A DNA stretch of 64,000 nucleotides from JAWLHU01 sp041690255 (lineage in GTDB: Bacteria > Bacillota > Sulfobacillia > Symbiobacteriales > Symbiobacteriaceae), in assembly GCA_041690255.1 (NCBI GenBank), contig JAWLHU010000005.1:1-64000 (forward strand). The letters are read 5' to 3'. The position numbers and the translations under genes are program-made. The notes under the pieces are model-generated. The model saw only the letters and a list, made by a program, of their open reading frames with translations. It was not told the DNA's origin and ran no database searches. Positions 25,180-34,193 of the stretch are shown here, piece by piece (within the stretch, counting starts at the first letter, position 1; each line of letters opens with the position of its first letter).

Positions 25180-25216
25180 GGCGCCAGTAAGCGACTCCGC
25201 TTCTGGCGCCTTTTTT
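25180..25216 (+). terminator. Intrinsic terminator after the phosphotransferase gene
   Basis: GGCGCCAG / CTGGCGCC outer arms with an inner AAGCG / CGCTT stem, then TTTTTT. It starts 12 bp after the stop codon. Confidence 0.9.
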
Positions 25217-25340
25217 CGCGCCAGCCCGCCGGCGAGGCTTCACATCTGATAGACGAGATATGTACATGGTGATAAACTAGTTACAACCCTGGAAGATGTT
25301 GTATTTCTATTCTGTCGAGCCTGCATTCTCGCCCGGATAG

Positions 25341-25369
25341 GGCTCCCAGGGCCGTCCGCCTCGGGAGCC
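25341..25369 (+). promoter_or_regulatory. Hairpin in the histidine kinase leader
   Basis: GGCTCCC / GGGAGCC, 15-nt loop, ending 26 bp before the ATG at 25396. Its role is unclear. The rest of 25217-25340 is AT-richer and probably holds the promoter, but no strong -35/-10 pair was found. Confidence 0.35.
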
Positions 25370-25395
25370 GACAGTGAAAGGAATGTGACGCCTCA

Positions 25396-28300
25396 ATGGC
25401 CCTCCCATCGCCGCATGGAAACCGCCTCCGCGTGGTGGTACTCGGTTTCAACCTCTACTGGGCCCTCAGTCTCTACGCCTTTCCGGGCAGTTTCTCCCTA
25501 TCTACTTATGATGGAATCCGGCCCTATCTGCCCTGGCTCTCCGCCAGCTTCCTGGCTGGCGCTCTGGCCCTGATCCTGCTCATCCGCTACCAGATTCCCC
25601 ACGTGGGCCGGATTCTTGCCGCCTGTGTCGGGGCGGCACCGCTGCTCTTTGTCGCTGCGTATGCCATTTCTGTGTCGAGCTGGCTGGGCGCTCTGAACTA
25701 CGCTGCCATGGGCCTGGCGCTGCTACCGTTGCCCTGGTTTCCCGCCGGTGGCGAGCGGCGGGAAGGACGAACCCGATATGTCTATCCCGCTGTACTCGGC
25801 ATGATCTTGCTGGGCACGGCCCTTCTCGCCTGGCTGGTGCCCTCCAGCCTTGGCACCCCGGAAACCACCTTCATAAGGCCCAACCGCCTCCTGGTCATTG
25901 GCTCCGGGTTGGCCGGTGCGGTCGCCCTCCTTCTGCCACACGACGAGGGGCGGGTAAGCCTCTGGCGGGCCGTTAGCGCTGCGGTCCTTCCGGCCTTCCT
26001 GGGCTATGGCTTCCTGAGGGGTGGTGCCTATTCCGGCGGGGTCTGGTTGATCCATGCCGTCGGCGTTCTCGTGGTGTCCCGGCCGCTCTTCGTGGAGCGG
26101 AGGCCCTTTCCGGTCCTGGGCGCGGAGGCGAAGGCAGACCCCTTGGATGCCGGAGACCAGCATGTGGAGCTGACCACCTGGCTCCTGGTCGCTGCCGTGG
26201 TCTTCCTCCGACCCGTGGAAGGGGAGGCGGCCCACACCGGCCCGGAGAGTATCCTGTTCGTGCTCCTCATGAGCGGTCTTAACCTGCTGCGGTGGTTGTT
26301 CCCCTCCCGTCTGTCGCAGGCGCGGCAGTTGCTCTGGCACCTGTCGGGCGTTGCCACTGCGACAGGCCTCTTCCTGATCGGCCTTGGTCACGGAGATGCC
26401 CTGTTTGCACCCGTGCTGATCCTCCTGCCGATCCTCGCAGCGCGCTCCCTCGGACAGCAGGCGGCGGGCCAGGTGCTTGCCGCCGGAGTGGGAGCGCTGC
26501 TGATCGGAAGCCTATTGGCGTCGTACCAGATGCAGAAGCTCTACCCCTTTGGGGAGGGGGTTGTCACCGGGACCGTTGTCACGGCCATCTCCCTGATTGC
26601 GATCCGCAGCGTTGTCCAGCAACGGCGGCAACTAAAGGAGCTGGAGATGATGAGCCGGGTCAGCGGTGCCGTTCGGCAGTCGCTTGATCTGGCCCCCCTG
26701 CTGCAGGCTACGGTGGACGAACTGGGCCGCACGCTGGAGACCAGCCGCTGCCACGTCTGGTTAATCGACTCCGAAGGGGTCTGCACGGCGGAAGCCGAGT
26801 ATGCCGCTCCGGGTGTTCGTCCGATCGGCGTCGGCTTCCGGCTGCACCTCTCCACCATCTTTCTGAGCGAGCACGCACACGGGGTTGTGCAGGTTGCGGA
26901 TATCGACGCTCATCCCCTCCTGGGGGGGCCTGGCGAGGCGCTCCGGAAGAGCCTTCACCAGACGGGGGTCCGTTCGTTCATGGCTGCCACCATCCGGTTC
27001 GATGGGGACTTGATCGCTGCCGTCACCTTCCACCAGTGTGACGGACTGCGAGCGTGGCAGCGGGAGGAGGCAGACTTCCTGGATGCAATCTCCGGCCAGA
27101 TTGGGCTTGCCATTGCCCATGCTGACACCCACGCCAAGCTGGTCACCAGCTATCAAGATCTACAGGCCCACGGGGAAGAGCTGATCGCCCAGCAGGAGGA
27201 ACTGGCGGCTCAGAATGAGCAGCTTACCACTAAGAGTCAGGAGCTTGAGGAGGCGCAGGAGAAGCTCTCCAACCTGGTCGACAACCTGGCCGGCCTCGTC
27301 TACCGCTACGTCTGGCGCGGGAACTGGCAGCTTGAGTTCCTCGCCGGGACCAGCCTGGAACTGACCGGGTATCATCTGAACGAGTTGCCCAAGGGGGCCT
27401 TCCTCAGCCTCAGCCTGGCGGAAGACCGCCTTAGCGGGGAGGCTGAGCTGGCCCGGGCGGTCGCCGAGCGGCGCCCCTATGCCTTTGAGTACCGGATCCG
27501 CACCAGGGAAGGCCAGATTCGCTGGCTCCTCACCAGGGGCCGGGCGCTCTACGACCAGCAAGGGGCGCCTCGGGCCGTGGAGGGGATCGTCACGGATATC
27601 ACCGACCGGAAGCTGGCTGAGGAGTCGCTGGCACAGGTCAGCCGGGAGAATCGACTCCTGCTCACCTCAGCCGGGGAGGGGATCTGCGGTCTGGACTCCG
27701 CCGGGAAGCTCACCTTTGTCAACCCGGCTGCCCTCCGAATGCTGGGGCAGCAGGCCTCCGATCTGCTCGGCCAGCCGATCGCGACCATGCTCCATCCTGC
27801 CACGAAGCCGGGATGGGATGAGTGCCCGGTCGGCAAGACCCTGCGGGAGGCCAGACCCCATAGCGGCCAGGCGCTCCTCCAGCGCAGGGACGGTACCACC
27901 TTCCCCGCTGAGTTCGTCTGCACGCCCAAGGGGGAACAGGCAGAGGGAGCGGTGGTGATCTTCCGGGACATCGCCGAGCGGCAGGCGGTGGAGCGGATGA
28001 AGAACGAGTTTATCTCGGTGGTCAGCCACGAACTCCGGACCCCGCTCACCTCGATTCGCGGCTCCCTTGGACTACTGAACAGCGGGAAGCTGGGCAGTCT
28101 GCCGGAGAAGGGGCAGCGCATGCTTCAGATCGCCATGCAGAACACGGACAGGCTGGTCCGGCTGATCAATGACATCCTGGATATTGAGCGGATCGAGTCC
28201 GGTAAGGTGACCATCCACAAGGCGAACTGCGATGTGGCTCACCTGGTCGCCCAGGCGATCGAGGTCACGCAGCCGGTTGCGGACAAGGTGGGGGTGAGAC

Positions 28301-28749
28301 TGGAGACCCGTGTGGACTCCACGCCGCTCCGCGCCGACCCAGACCGGATCATCCAGGCGCTGACCAACCTGATCGGCAATGCAATCAAGTTCTCGGAGCC
28401 CGGCCAGGCTGTTCGGATTGATGCTCGGGCGGCGGGGGGAGAGATTCACTTCGTCGTCCAGGATCAGGGCCGCGGCATTCCCGCCGGCAAACTGGAGAGC
28501 ATCTTTGAGCGCTTCCAGCAGGTGGACGCCTCCGACTCTCGCAAGAAGGGCGGCACCGGCCTGGGGCTGGCCATCTGCCGGTCCATTGTCCAGGAGCATG
28601 GCGGCAGGATCTGGGCAGAGAGCGAGGCAGGCCAGGGCTCTTCCTTTCACTTCACGCTCCCGCTGCATGGAGAGGCGCCCCTCGCGACTCCGTCCCTCCC
28701 GGCGACCGACCAGCATGGGGGACGATCTTCCTCACCAAGGGGCGGGTGA
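25396..28749 (+). CDS. Large membrane GAF-PAS-PAS sensor histidine kinase
   Basis: A 1117-aa hybrid-architecture sensor without its own receiver. Residues 1-415 form about a dozen hydrophobic helices (a large membrane sensor). Then come a GAF domain (about 425-575), a Gln/Glu-rich coiled coil (about 590-635), two PAS domains (about 635-745 and 755-865), HisKA (VVSHELRTPLTSIRGSLGLL, His near 878) and HATPase with N-box TNLIGNAIKF, QDQGRGIP and GTGLGLAICRSIVQEHGG. The ATG is the only in-frame start after a stop 18 bp upstream; the ribosome site (AAAGGA, 13 nt) is weak. Two response genes follow, so it likely starts a phosphorelay. Confidence 0.9.
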   Translation: MALPSPHGNRLRVVVLGFNLYWALSLYAFPGSFSLSTYDGIRPYLPWLSASFLAGALALILLIRYQIPHVGRILAACVGAAPLLFVAAYAISVSSWLGALNYAAMGLALLPLPWFPAGGERREGRTRYVYPAVLGMILLGTALLAWLVPSSLGTPETTFIRPNRLLVIGSGLAGAVALLLPHDEGRVSLWRAVSAAVLPAFLGYGFLRGGAYSGGVWLIHAVGVLVVSRPLFVERRPFPVLGAEAKADPLDAGDQHVELTTWLLVAAVVFLRPVEGEAAHTGPESILFVLLMSGLNLLRWLFPSRLSQARQLLWHLSGVATATGLFLIGLGHGDALFAPVLILLPILAARSLGQQAAGQVLAAGVGALLIGSLLASYQMQKLYPFGEGVVTGTVVTAISLIAIRSVVQQRRQLKELEMMSRVSGAVRQSLDLAPLLQATVDELGRTLETSRCHVWLIDSEGVCTAEAEYAAPGVRPIGVGFRLHLSTIFLSEHAHGVVQVADIDAHPLLGGPGEALRKSLHQTGVRSFMAATIRFDGDLIAAVTFHQCDGLRAWQREEADFLDAISGQIGLAIAHADTHAKLVTSYQDLQAHGEELIAQQEELAAQNEQLTTKSQELEEAQEKLSNLVDNLAGLVYRYVWRGNWQLEFLAGTSLELTGYHLNELPKGAFLSLSLAEDRLSGEAELARAVAERRPYAFEYRIRTREGQIRWLLTRGRALYDQQGAPRAVEGIVTDITDRKLAEESLAQVSRENRLLLTSAGEGICGLDSAGKLTFVNPAALRMLGQQASDLLGQPIATMLHPATKPGWDECPVGKTLREARPHSGQALLQRRDGTTFPAEFVCTPKGEQAEGAVVIFRDIAERQAVERMKNEFISVVSHELRTPLTSIRGSLGLLNSGKLGSLPEKGQRMLQIAMQNTDRLVRLINDILDIERIESGKVTIHKANCDVAHLVAQAIEVTQPVADKVGVRLETRVDSTPLRADPDRIIQALTNLIGNAIKFSEPGQAVRIDARAAGGEIHFVVQDQGRGIPAGKLESIFERFQQVDASDSRKKGGTGLGLAICRSIVQEHGGRIWAESEAGQGSSFHFTLPLHGEAPLATPSLPATDQHGGRSSSPRGG

Positions 28750-28828
28750 AGCCCGAGGAACTGGAGCGCATACTGGGCGCCCTGCTGGCGTCGGCGCTGA
28801 TACCGCGCAGTCAAGGAGGGATCTAAAC

Positions 28829-29206
28829 ATGAGTACCAAGCGAGTGTTGATCATTGACGATGAAGATGATATCCGCGAGGTGACACAGGTCACCCTGGAG
28901 ACGGTGGCCGGCTGGCAGGTCCTGACCGCGCCCTCCGCCAAAGCGGGGCTCGAACTGGCTGGGAGACTGCAACTGGACGCGATTCTCCTGGATGTGATGA
29001 TGCCGGAGATGGACGGACCGACCGTCTTTGCCCACCTGCAGGCGGATGAGAGAACCCGCTCCATTCCCGTGATTCTGCTGACAGCCAAGGTGCAGACCAG
29101 CGAGGTTCGGCGCTTCCGGGAGTTGGGCGTCGCTGCCGTGATCGCCAAACCGTTCGACCCCATTTTCCTGGCCGACGAGATCGCATTGATTCTGGGGTGG
29201 TCGTAA
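28829..29206 (+). CDS. Single-domain response regulator (CheY/Spo0F-like)
   Basis: A 125-aa stand-alone receiver. The acidic pocket DDEDD starts at residue 10, the phospho-acceptor is Asp55 in LLDVMMPEMDG, the Thr is in VILLTAK and Lys107 is in IAKPFDP. ATG with AAGGAGGG 8 nt upstream. The stop overlaps the next ATG by 1 nt. With a kinase upstream and an Hpt protein downstream it is placed to carry phosphate between them, as Spo0F does. Confidence 0.9.
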   Translation: MSTKRVLIIDDEDDIREVTQVTLETVAGWQVLTAPSAKAGLELAGRLQLDAILLDVMMPEMDGPTVFAHLQADERTRSIPVILLTAKVQTSEVRRFRELGVAAVIAKPFDPIFLADEIALILGWS

Positions 29207-30813
29207 TGCAACAGGGAACTGGGCAGCGGGTGGCCACAGCGGTAGCACAGGTCTGGGAACGTAGCAGGCCCTCCGTCCTGGCGCGCCTCGCCGTCTTGGA
29301 AGCGGCAGCAACGGCTATGGAGCAGGGGGAGTACCCAGATGAGCTCCGCCAGGCGGCGGCCCGGGAGGTCCACAAGTTGATCGGCTCTCTGGGTACCTTC
29401 GGGCACGGGACCGGCAGCAGGCTGGCCCGAGAGATCCAGCCCTTCTTTGCCGATGGGGCTCGAAGCCCAGAAGGGGTCGGGGACCTGCGTACACTGCTGC
29501 GGCAACTTCAGGAGGTGCTGGAACAGCCGCCGGTGACCTGGACGGAGACCGGAGCGGTCGCAGGCGGCGCCGAACCTGTCTCGGATCTGCACCTCCTGAT
29601 CAGTGGCCACGACGCCGATGTGGTGGACCAACTGGTCGGGGAGGCCGGACGGTGGGGACTCCGCTGTACGGTGGTGGAGAGCCTGGGCCGTGCCGGTGCC
29701 TCCCATGAACCCGCGGATGGGGCGGTGCTCTTCTGGTCCCCGGAGGATGAGGAGGAGCGGGAACAGATCAGCCGTCTGGCCGCACAGATCCCCGTGGTGG
29801 TTCTCGTTCCCAACGCCACGTTTGCCGTGAGGCTGGCGGTCGCTCGCATGGGGGCCAGGGGCTGCTTTGCAGCTCCCGCGCCAGCCCTCCAGGTGATCGA
29901 GAAGGTTCAGCAGGGGCTCCTCCGGCACCGGGCCCCGACCGGGACGGTGTTGGTGGTCGACGATGACCCCACCATTCTGGCGGTGGTCGCAGCCCTGCTT
30001 CAGGAGATCGGTCTCAGCCCGGTCGCCCTGGAGAACCCTGCCCGCTTCTGGGAACTGCTGGAGGAGTCCAATCCCGATCTGGTCATCCTCGATGTGGAGA
30101 TGCCCGGGCTCTCCGGCATTGACCTGTGCCAGGTGATGCGGAACGATCACCGCTGGTCCACCGTGCCGGTCCTCTTTCTGACCGCCCACTCGGACTCTGC
30201 GACGATCCACCGCATATTCAGCAGCGGGGCCGATGACTATGTCTCCAAGCCGGTGGTCGGACCCGAGTTGATCAATCGGATCGGCAACCGGTTGGAGCGC
30301 ACACAACTCCACCGGCACATGGCCGAGACCGATGTGCTGACCGGGGTCTCTAACCGGCGGAAATCGGCTCAACAATTGGACCACTACCTCCGGCTGAGCG
30401 CCCGCCACCAGTTGCCGCTCAGCCTGGTGGTGCTCGACCTCGACCGCTTCAAGCAGGTGAATGACCGGTGGGGCCACGCCACCGGTGACCAGGTCCTGCA
30501 CCGGTTGGGCGAGGTCCTCACCTCCGCCTGCCGGGGGGAGGATGTGGTGGGCCGCTGGGGAGGCGAAGAGTTCGTCTTGGGCATGTACGGCGTCTACAAG
30601 GAGCGAGCAGCGGTGCGCGTGCAGCACCTGCTTGACCGGTTCGCCGCCGAGCCGTTCACCAGCCCGAACGGCGAGCGATTCCAGATCAGTTTCAGCGCTG
30701 GCGTTGCCCAGGCTCCCGGTGATGCCGACGATCTTGCAGCCCTTTACCGGGCGGCCGACGCCGCGCTCTACCGAGCCAAGGAAGCAGGGCGAGCCCGGGT
30801 ACAGATGGCATAG
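29206..30813 (+). CDS. Hpt-REC-GGDEF protein, putative diguanylate cyclase
   Basis: A 535-aa protein. It has an Hpt domain (phospho-His56 in HKLIGSLGTFG), a degenerate receiver-like domain (about 125-230, no acceptor Asp in the usual motif), a true receiver (about 245-365, LVVDDDP and ILDVEMPG with Asp near 296) and a GGDEF domain (about 370-535). The active-site loop is GGEEF (about 452) and the inhibitory I-site RGED sits 5 residues before it, so an active, product-inhibited diguanylate cyclase is expected. The start is the ATG overlapping the previous stop. It joins the kinase to c-di-GMP output. Confidence 0.9.
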   Translation: MQQGTGQRVATAVAQVWERSRPSVLARLAVLEAAATAMEQGEYPDELRQAAAREVHKLIGSLGTFGHGTGSRLAREIQPFFADGARSPEGVGDLRTLLRQLQEVLEQPPVTWTETGAVAGGAEPVSDLHLLISGHDADVVDQLVGEAGRWGLRCTVVESLGRAGASHEPADGAVLFWSPEDEEEREQISRLAAQIPVVVLVPNATFAVRLAVARMGARGCFAAPAPALQVIEKVQQGLLRHRAPTGTVLVVDDDPTILAVVAALLQEIGLSPVALENPARFWELLEESNPDLVILDVEMPGLSGIDLCQVMRNDHRWSTVPVLFLTAHSDSATIHRIFSSGADDYVSKPVVGPELINRIGNRLERTQLHRHMAETDVLTGVSNRRKSAQQLDHYLRLSARHQLPLSLVVLDLDRFKQVNDRWGHATGDQVLHRLGEVLTSACRGEDVVGRWGGEEFVLGMYGVYKERAAVRVQHLLDRFAAEPFTSPNGERFQISFSAGVAQAPGDADDLAALYRAADAALYRAKEAGRARVQMA

Positions 30814-30819
30814 TGAAGC

Positions 30820-30857
30820 GAGGCGACGTACCGCTGTTCGATGCGGCACGTCGCCTC
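30820..30857 (+). terminator. Hairpin after the phosphorelay operon
   Basis: GAGGCGACGTACCG / CGGCACGTCGCCTC, 14-bp arms with one mismatch and a 10-nt loop, 6 bp after the stop at 30813. There is no T-run, so it may be a Rho-independent terminator of low efficiency or a 3' end stabiliser. Confidence 0.5.
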
Positions 30858-31010
30858 GGCGCGTCCGGCAGTGATAACGGACCTTTCAGATTCCGAAGGA
30901 TATGGGGATTTTTAGTAAAATACTATGGAAGATGGGAGGAAATTCACCTGGGAGGTCGAATCTATCTTCTCAACACCTCGCAAGGGGTGATTTGGAAGGA
31001 GTGGGTTCAT

Positions 31011-31613
31011 ATGGCGCTTCCTAAGATCTCCGGTATGACCCAGGTTCCGGCCTCCGATGAGAAGAGGCAGTTGGCTGATGCACCGAGCATCTCCATCTAC
31101 GCCGACCGCCGGGCTCGAATGAAGCACTATGCTCTGGCCTTTCTGGCAATCACCGGCCTGACCAGCCCCGAGTTGATTGAGAAGGTCCGTCAGGCGGCGG
31201 AGCAACTGCCAGATTCCAGCGACCAGCCCTGGACCCAGGAGGATGCGGATCGGATCGTCGCAGCCGTGGGGGCTCCGCCGCCTCCCAGCCATGTGCTGGT
31301 CACACGGTTGGAAGGTCGCTCCACACTGGTCTTCCGCTGGGCTATGGAGGGAGCACCTGGAGTGCGGAAGCTGACCTACTCCAAGAAATCGGCCCAGCCA
31401 TCCGTTACCGTCCACAAGATCTTGAAGGATGAAGGGATCACGATCCCCGCCGGCATGTGCCTGGAGGTCCCCGTGCAACTGGGCGAGGATGAGAAGGGGC
31501 TCGTCATAGTGGCCAACTTGAGCCGCCGCCGCCTCCGGTCCACCGCTGAGGTGGAGGCTCAGAGCAAGGAGCCCACAGACAAGACGGGGACCGAGGAACG
31601 TTCAAAGAAGTGA
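31011..31613 (+). CDS. Hypothetical protein, 200 aa
   Basis: The ATG at 31011 has AAGGAG 9 nt upstream; the frame is open farther back (to 30813) but only across an intergenic hairpin. The N-terminal half is helical (ARMKHYALAFLAITGLTSPELIEKVRQAAEQLP). The C-terminal half looks beta-rich (HVLVTRLEGRSTLVFRWAMEG, AGMCLEVPVQLGEDEKGLVIVANL). It ends in a charged tail (EAQSKEPTDKTGTEERSKK). No membrane segment, signal peptide or known motif was seen. It follows the phosphorelay genes by 197 bp and may belong to another transcription unit. Confidence 0.65.
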   Translation: MALPKISGMTQVPASDEKRQLADAPSISIYADRRARMKHYALAFLAITGLTSPELIEKVRQAAEQLPDSSDQPWTQEDADRIVAAVGAPPPPSHVLVTRLEGRSTLVFRWAMEGAPGVRKLTYSKKSAQPSVTVHKILKDEGITIPAGMCLEVPVQLGEDEKGLVIVANLSRRRLRSTAEVEAQSKEPTDKTGTEERSKK

Positions 31614-31620
31614 TGGCAAA

Positions 31621-31646
31621 AACGCCGGGAGTTGCTTCCCGGCGTT
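31621..31646. terminator. Bidirectional hairpin terminator at the island border
   Basis: AACGCCGGGA-GTTGCT-TCCCGGCGTT, perfect 10-bp arms, 7 bp after the stop at 31613. On the minus strand it is followed by TTTTTG, so it is strongest for transcripts leaving the low-GC island. Confidence 0.7.
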
Positions 31647-32325
31647 CCCTATTCGGAGAGGGTGTCACTGACGCCTTCACGTCTGGGTTCGGCCCAAGTC
31701 TTGACGACGTGAGGGCAATCATGGGGTATTCCAGTAAACTCATAGCACTAACAGTTGTCCAAAAGTCGCGGGAGGACGGAACATGAGACGAATCGGAGCC
31801 GTTCACCCTCTGATTCGTGCTAATCTGGCCGGAGTTTACGGAACCCATACTGAAGAAGCATCCTGACGTCCTGCGGGTGGTCGTTGAGGTTCCGACGTAC
31901 CAAGGCGCACACCACCCCGTCGGGATCGATACCATTGAGTTTCACAAAGTGCCGGGCCATCACCTGTTCATATACCGGGTGGTACACCGGACACATCCTT
32001 TGGCCCGCCCCGCGTGATATCTGGCGCGGTAGTGGCCAACCCTTCGGGCGAGAAAACGTCAGGCTCGAACCTCACGATCCAGGAGTATGCTCACCGAGTT
32101 ACCTGGCGCTTCAGCCGATGTTCTCCCCTTTGGTCACGCAGTGGATTCCGCAGCGGTATGGGCGTAACGCAAGCAGCCGTATCCGGTTCATCGATCTTGA
32201 GCCTAAGGAAATCATTCATGTGCATGTTGACGCGGAGGCCTCCGGCAGGCCATGCATCTTCGCCCTCTTCTACGAGTGGAAGAACGGCTGGTCTTGTCAC
32301 GAGGTCTGTCTGATCCACGTACCAC
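31647..32325. other. Low-GC stretch with possible gene remnant, no confident gene
   Basis: GC content drops here compared with both sides. Frame 31817-32017 (+) gives a protein-like run (PDVLRVVVEVPTYQGAHHPV, then IEFHKVPGHHLFIYRVV) that ends abruptly. A second frame (31884-32348) reads more convincingly only near its end (RIRFIDLEPKEIIHVHVDAE). This pattern suggests a frameshifted, decayed gene, but no family is recognised. A 27-codon ORF at 31785 with GGGAGG upstream was also seen and not called. Confidence 0.3.
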
Positions 32326-32922
32326 CTACGGCGTGTCCCGGAACATAAACGTCTCAATCCCCTGTGCAGTAAAACGCCAACCGCGGGATGGCTTGGCGCC
32401 GCAGTGTACGCATCGTTGAGTTGATACCGAGCGAATCCCTTTCCATGACCACGCATGGCCGCAGCGAGCGCAAACCGCATGAATCGTCTCTGGAGACGCA
32501 ATGGCATCGCCTGGTGATAATGGCATCAGGCGGGGCCAGTTTTCTAGTGCATCGTGTAAGGCGGAGTTCAGCCCCTCCAGTGATCCCCCAACTTTGAGCA
32601 AGACGCCCAACTCGTAATGGATTTCCGTCAGGTTCGTGTGTTCCTTGAGGAGGTGCCACCCTAGGATGAAACCACTCGCCAAAGTCTCCTCATCTCGTGA
32701 GTCCGCGACGAGCCTTTGGAGTAGTCGAAGCAGGCTCCTAATCAGGAAACGAAGGTGTCTTTCCGTCAGAAGCCATTTCTCCTTTACGTAGACCCCAGCG
32801 AAGAACAACACCTGCCGTTCGGCGGCAGACAGTCCGTATGTTCGTGCCAAGTGAGCTAGTCGGAACCACGTCTCGGGCCTACCGGGTAGATGAGTAGGCC
32901 ATCGATGCGATGACGCAACCAT
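32326..32922 (-). CDS. Hypothetical protein with C-terminal zinc ribbon
   Basis: A 198-aa protein. The first 150 residues are mostly helical and Leu/Arg-rich (HLRFLIRSLLRLLQRLVADS). The C-terminal 50 residues carry two CxxC pairs (CARCGHAW, then QRCVHCGAKP) typical of a zinc ribbon. The ATG at 32922 fits AGGGA at about 10 nt better than the GTG at 32931. The gene is lower in GC than its neighbours and lies in the accessory island next to IS remnants, so it is probably horizontally acquired. Function unknown. Confidence 0.5.
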   Translation of the reverse strand: MVASSHRWPTHLPGRPETWFRLAHLARTYGLSAAERQVLFFAGVYVKEKWLLTERHLRFLIRSLLRLLQRLVADSRDEETLASGFILGWHLLKEHTNLTEIHYELGVLLKVGGSLEGLNSALHDALENWPRLMPLSPGDAIASPETIHAVCARCGHAWSWKGIRSVSTQRCVHCGAKPSRGWRFTAQGIETFMFRDTP

Positions 32923-33136
32923 GCGAATCACTTCCCTGACCGTCGTCGGGGCGGTACCGCTCCCGCAGCATCACAGTACTAGCAACGGCCATTATCCTCA
33001 ACCTCGAAATCCGGCCGTATTCGCCCATTCTTCTCGGCGCTCCCTAGGGATAGGACCTGCTCCGGATTTTGGCGATTTTCGCTGTTTTTCGGCTACGTCT
33101 GACCTTCTGATCAAATCCCGAAGGGAGCTGTTTTCA

Positions 33137-33270
33137 TTGCCGAAGAAGCACACGTTGGAGAAGCGGTTGGCTGTGGTGCTGGCGGGCCTGCGCGCTGAGG
33201 ATAACATCCGGGAGATCTGCAAGGAGCATGGGGTCGAGGTCAAGAGCTACTATCGGTGGACCCAACCCTT
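33137..33270 (+). pseudogene. Truncated transposase fragment (IS3 OrfA / HTH_8-like)
   Basis: From a TTG with AAGGGAG upstream, the peptide reads LPKKHTLEKRLAVVLAGLRA then NIREICKEHGVEVKSYYRWTQPF. This is the N-terminal helix-turn-helix of IS3/IS911-type OrfA proteins. Family similarity stops near 33270; the frame then runs to 33370 across a hairpin and into the left end of the IS21 element. No OrfB or matching inverted repeat was found, so this is a remnant. Confidence 0.55.
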
Positions 33271-33282
33271 CGGTTACGGGAA

Positions 33283-33314
33283 GAGCCTGCACGCCCCGTT
33301 AGGGATGCAGGCTC
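33283..33314. repeat. Hairpin next to the IS21 insertion point
   Basis: GAGCCTGCA / TGCAGGCTC arms around a 14-nt loop, ending 2 bp before the 6-bp target duplication at 33317. The insertion sits on the 3' side of a palindrome. Confidence 0.6.
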
Positions 33315-33431
33315 CTTTCCAGTGTTCATGTCAACCGAAAAGTTGCCCACCGTGCTCATCGAAACGTTGACCGGCCCGCAGGCTTGCGCTCAGCGAATTG
33401 TTGACCACCCCGGTGACCTCTGTCTTGCCGG

Positions 33432-34193
33432 CTAGCTCTGCTGCCGGCGGAGGCTCTCACGGAAGCGGTACGACTCGCCATTCATCGGCAGGATGTGGGA
33501 CCTGTGGGTCAAGCGATCCAGGAGCGCAGCGGTCAGTTTCTCGTCCCCAAACACCTCCGTCCAACGGGCAAACTCCAGGTTCGAGGTTATCAGCAGGCTC
33601 CCCCGTTCATAGCGCTCGCTGCAGAAGTTGAACAGCATCTGGCCGCCGGTGGCCGAAAACGGGATGTAGCCGAGCTCGTCCAATATGACAAGGTCCCAGC
33701 GGCGCCACGAACGCTCCAGACGGTGCAGACTTCGGTCCTGCTGGGCGGCGATCAACTCATTCACCAGACCGGCTGCGGTGTAGAAACGCACCCGTTTGCC
33801 TGCCCGGCAGGCTGCTATACCCAGGGCAATAGCCAGGTGCGTCTTTCCGGTGCCTGCGTTGCCCACCATCAGGACGTTTTCGCGCTGGCCAACCCATTCG
33901 CAGTGGGTCAGGGCCAGCACTTTCGCTTTGTTGAGGCTTGGCAGAGCCGTGAAGTCAAAGGCATCGAGCGTCTTGGGGTACGGAAACCGGGCCTGCTGGA
34001 CCCGGAGTTGCACGCCGTTCTGCTCACGCTGCAGGATCTCCTGTTCCAGCAGAGCCGCAAGGAACTCCACATACGACCGGCCGACAGCTTCGGCCTCCTG
34101 GGCTACAGACTTGTACTGCCGGGACACCACGGGCAGCTTCAGGGTCTTAAGATAGGCTGCCAGCCGGACGTCGGCGACTGTGCTCATGGTCAT
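33432..34193 (-). CDS. istB: IS21 helper ATPase IstB
   Basis: A 253-aa DnaC-like AAA+ ATPase that assists IstA transposition. Walker A is GNAGTGKTHLAIALG (about residue 108) and Walker B LVILDELGYIPF (about 170). The N-terminal IstB helices (VADVRLAAYLKTLKLPVVSRQYKSVAQEA) are present and the length is normal. The ATG overlaps the istA stop by 4 bp. No frameshift is visible. Confidence 0.95.
   Translation of the reverse strand: MTMSTVADVRLAAYLKTLKLPVVSRQYKSVAQEAEAVGRSYVEFLAALLEQEILQREQNGVQLRVQQARFPYPKTLDAFDFTALPSLNKAKVLALTHCEWVGQRENVLMVGNAGTGKTHLAIALGIAACRAGKRVRFYTAAGLVNELIAAQQDRSLHRLERSWRRWDLVILDELGYIPFSATGGQMLFNFCSERYERGSLLITSNLEFARWTEVFGDEKLTAALLDRLTHRSHILPMNGESYRFRESLRRQQS

Noticed and set aside
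28732..30849. 705-codon minus-strand frame opposite the response regulator and GGDEF genes
   Set aside because: Mirror frame of genes with intact catalytic motifs.
30925..30990. 21-codon ORF after a run of T's before the 31011 gene
   Set aside because: No ribosome site upstream and too short to support.
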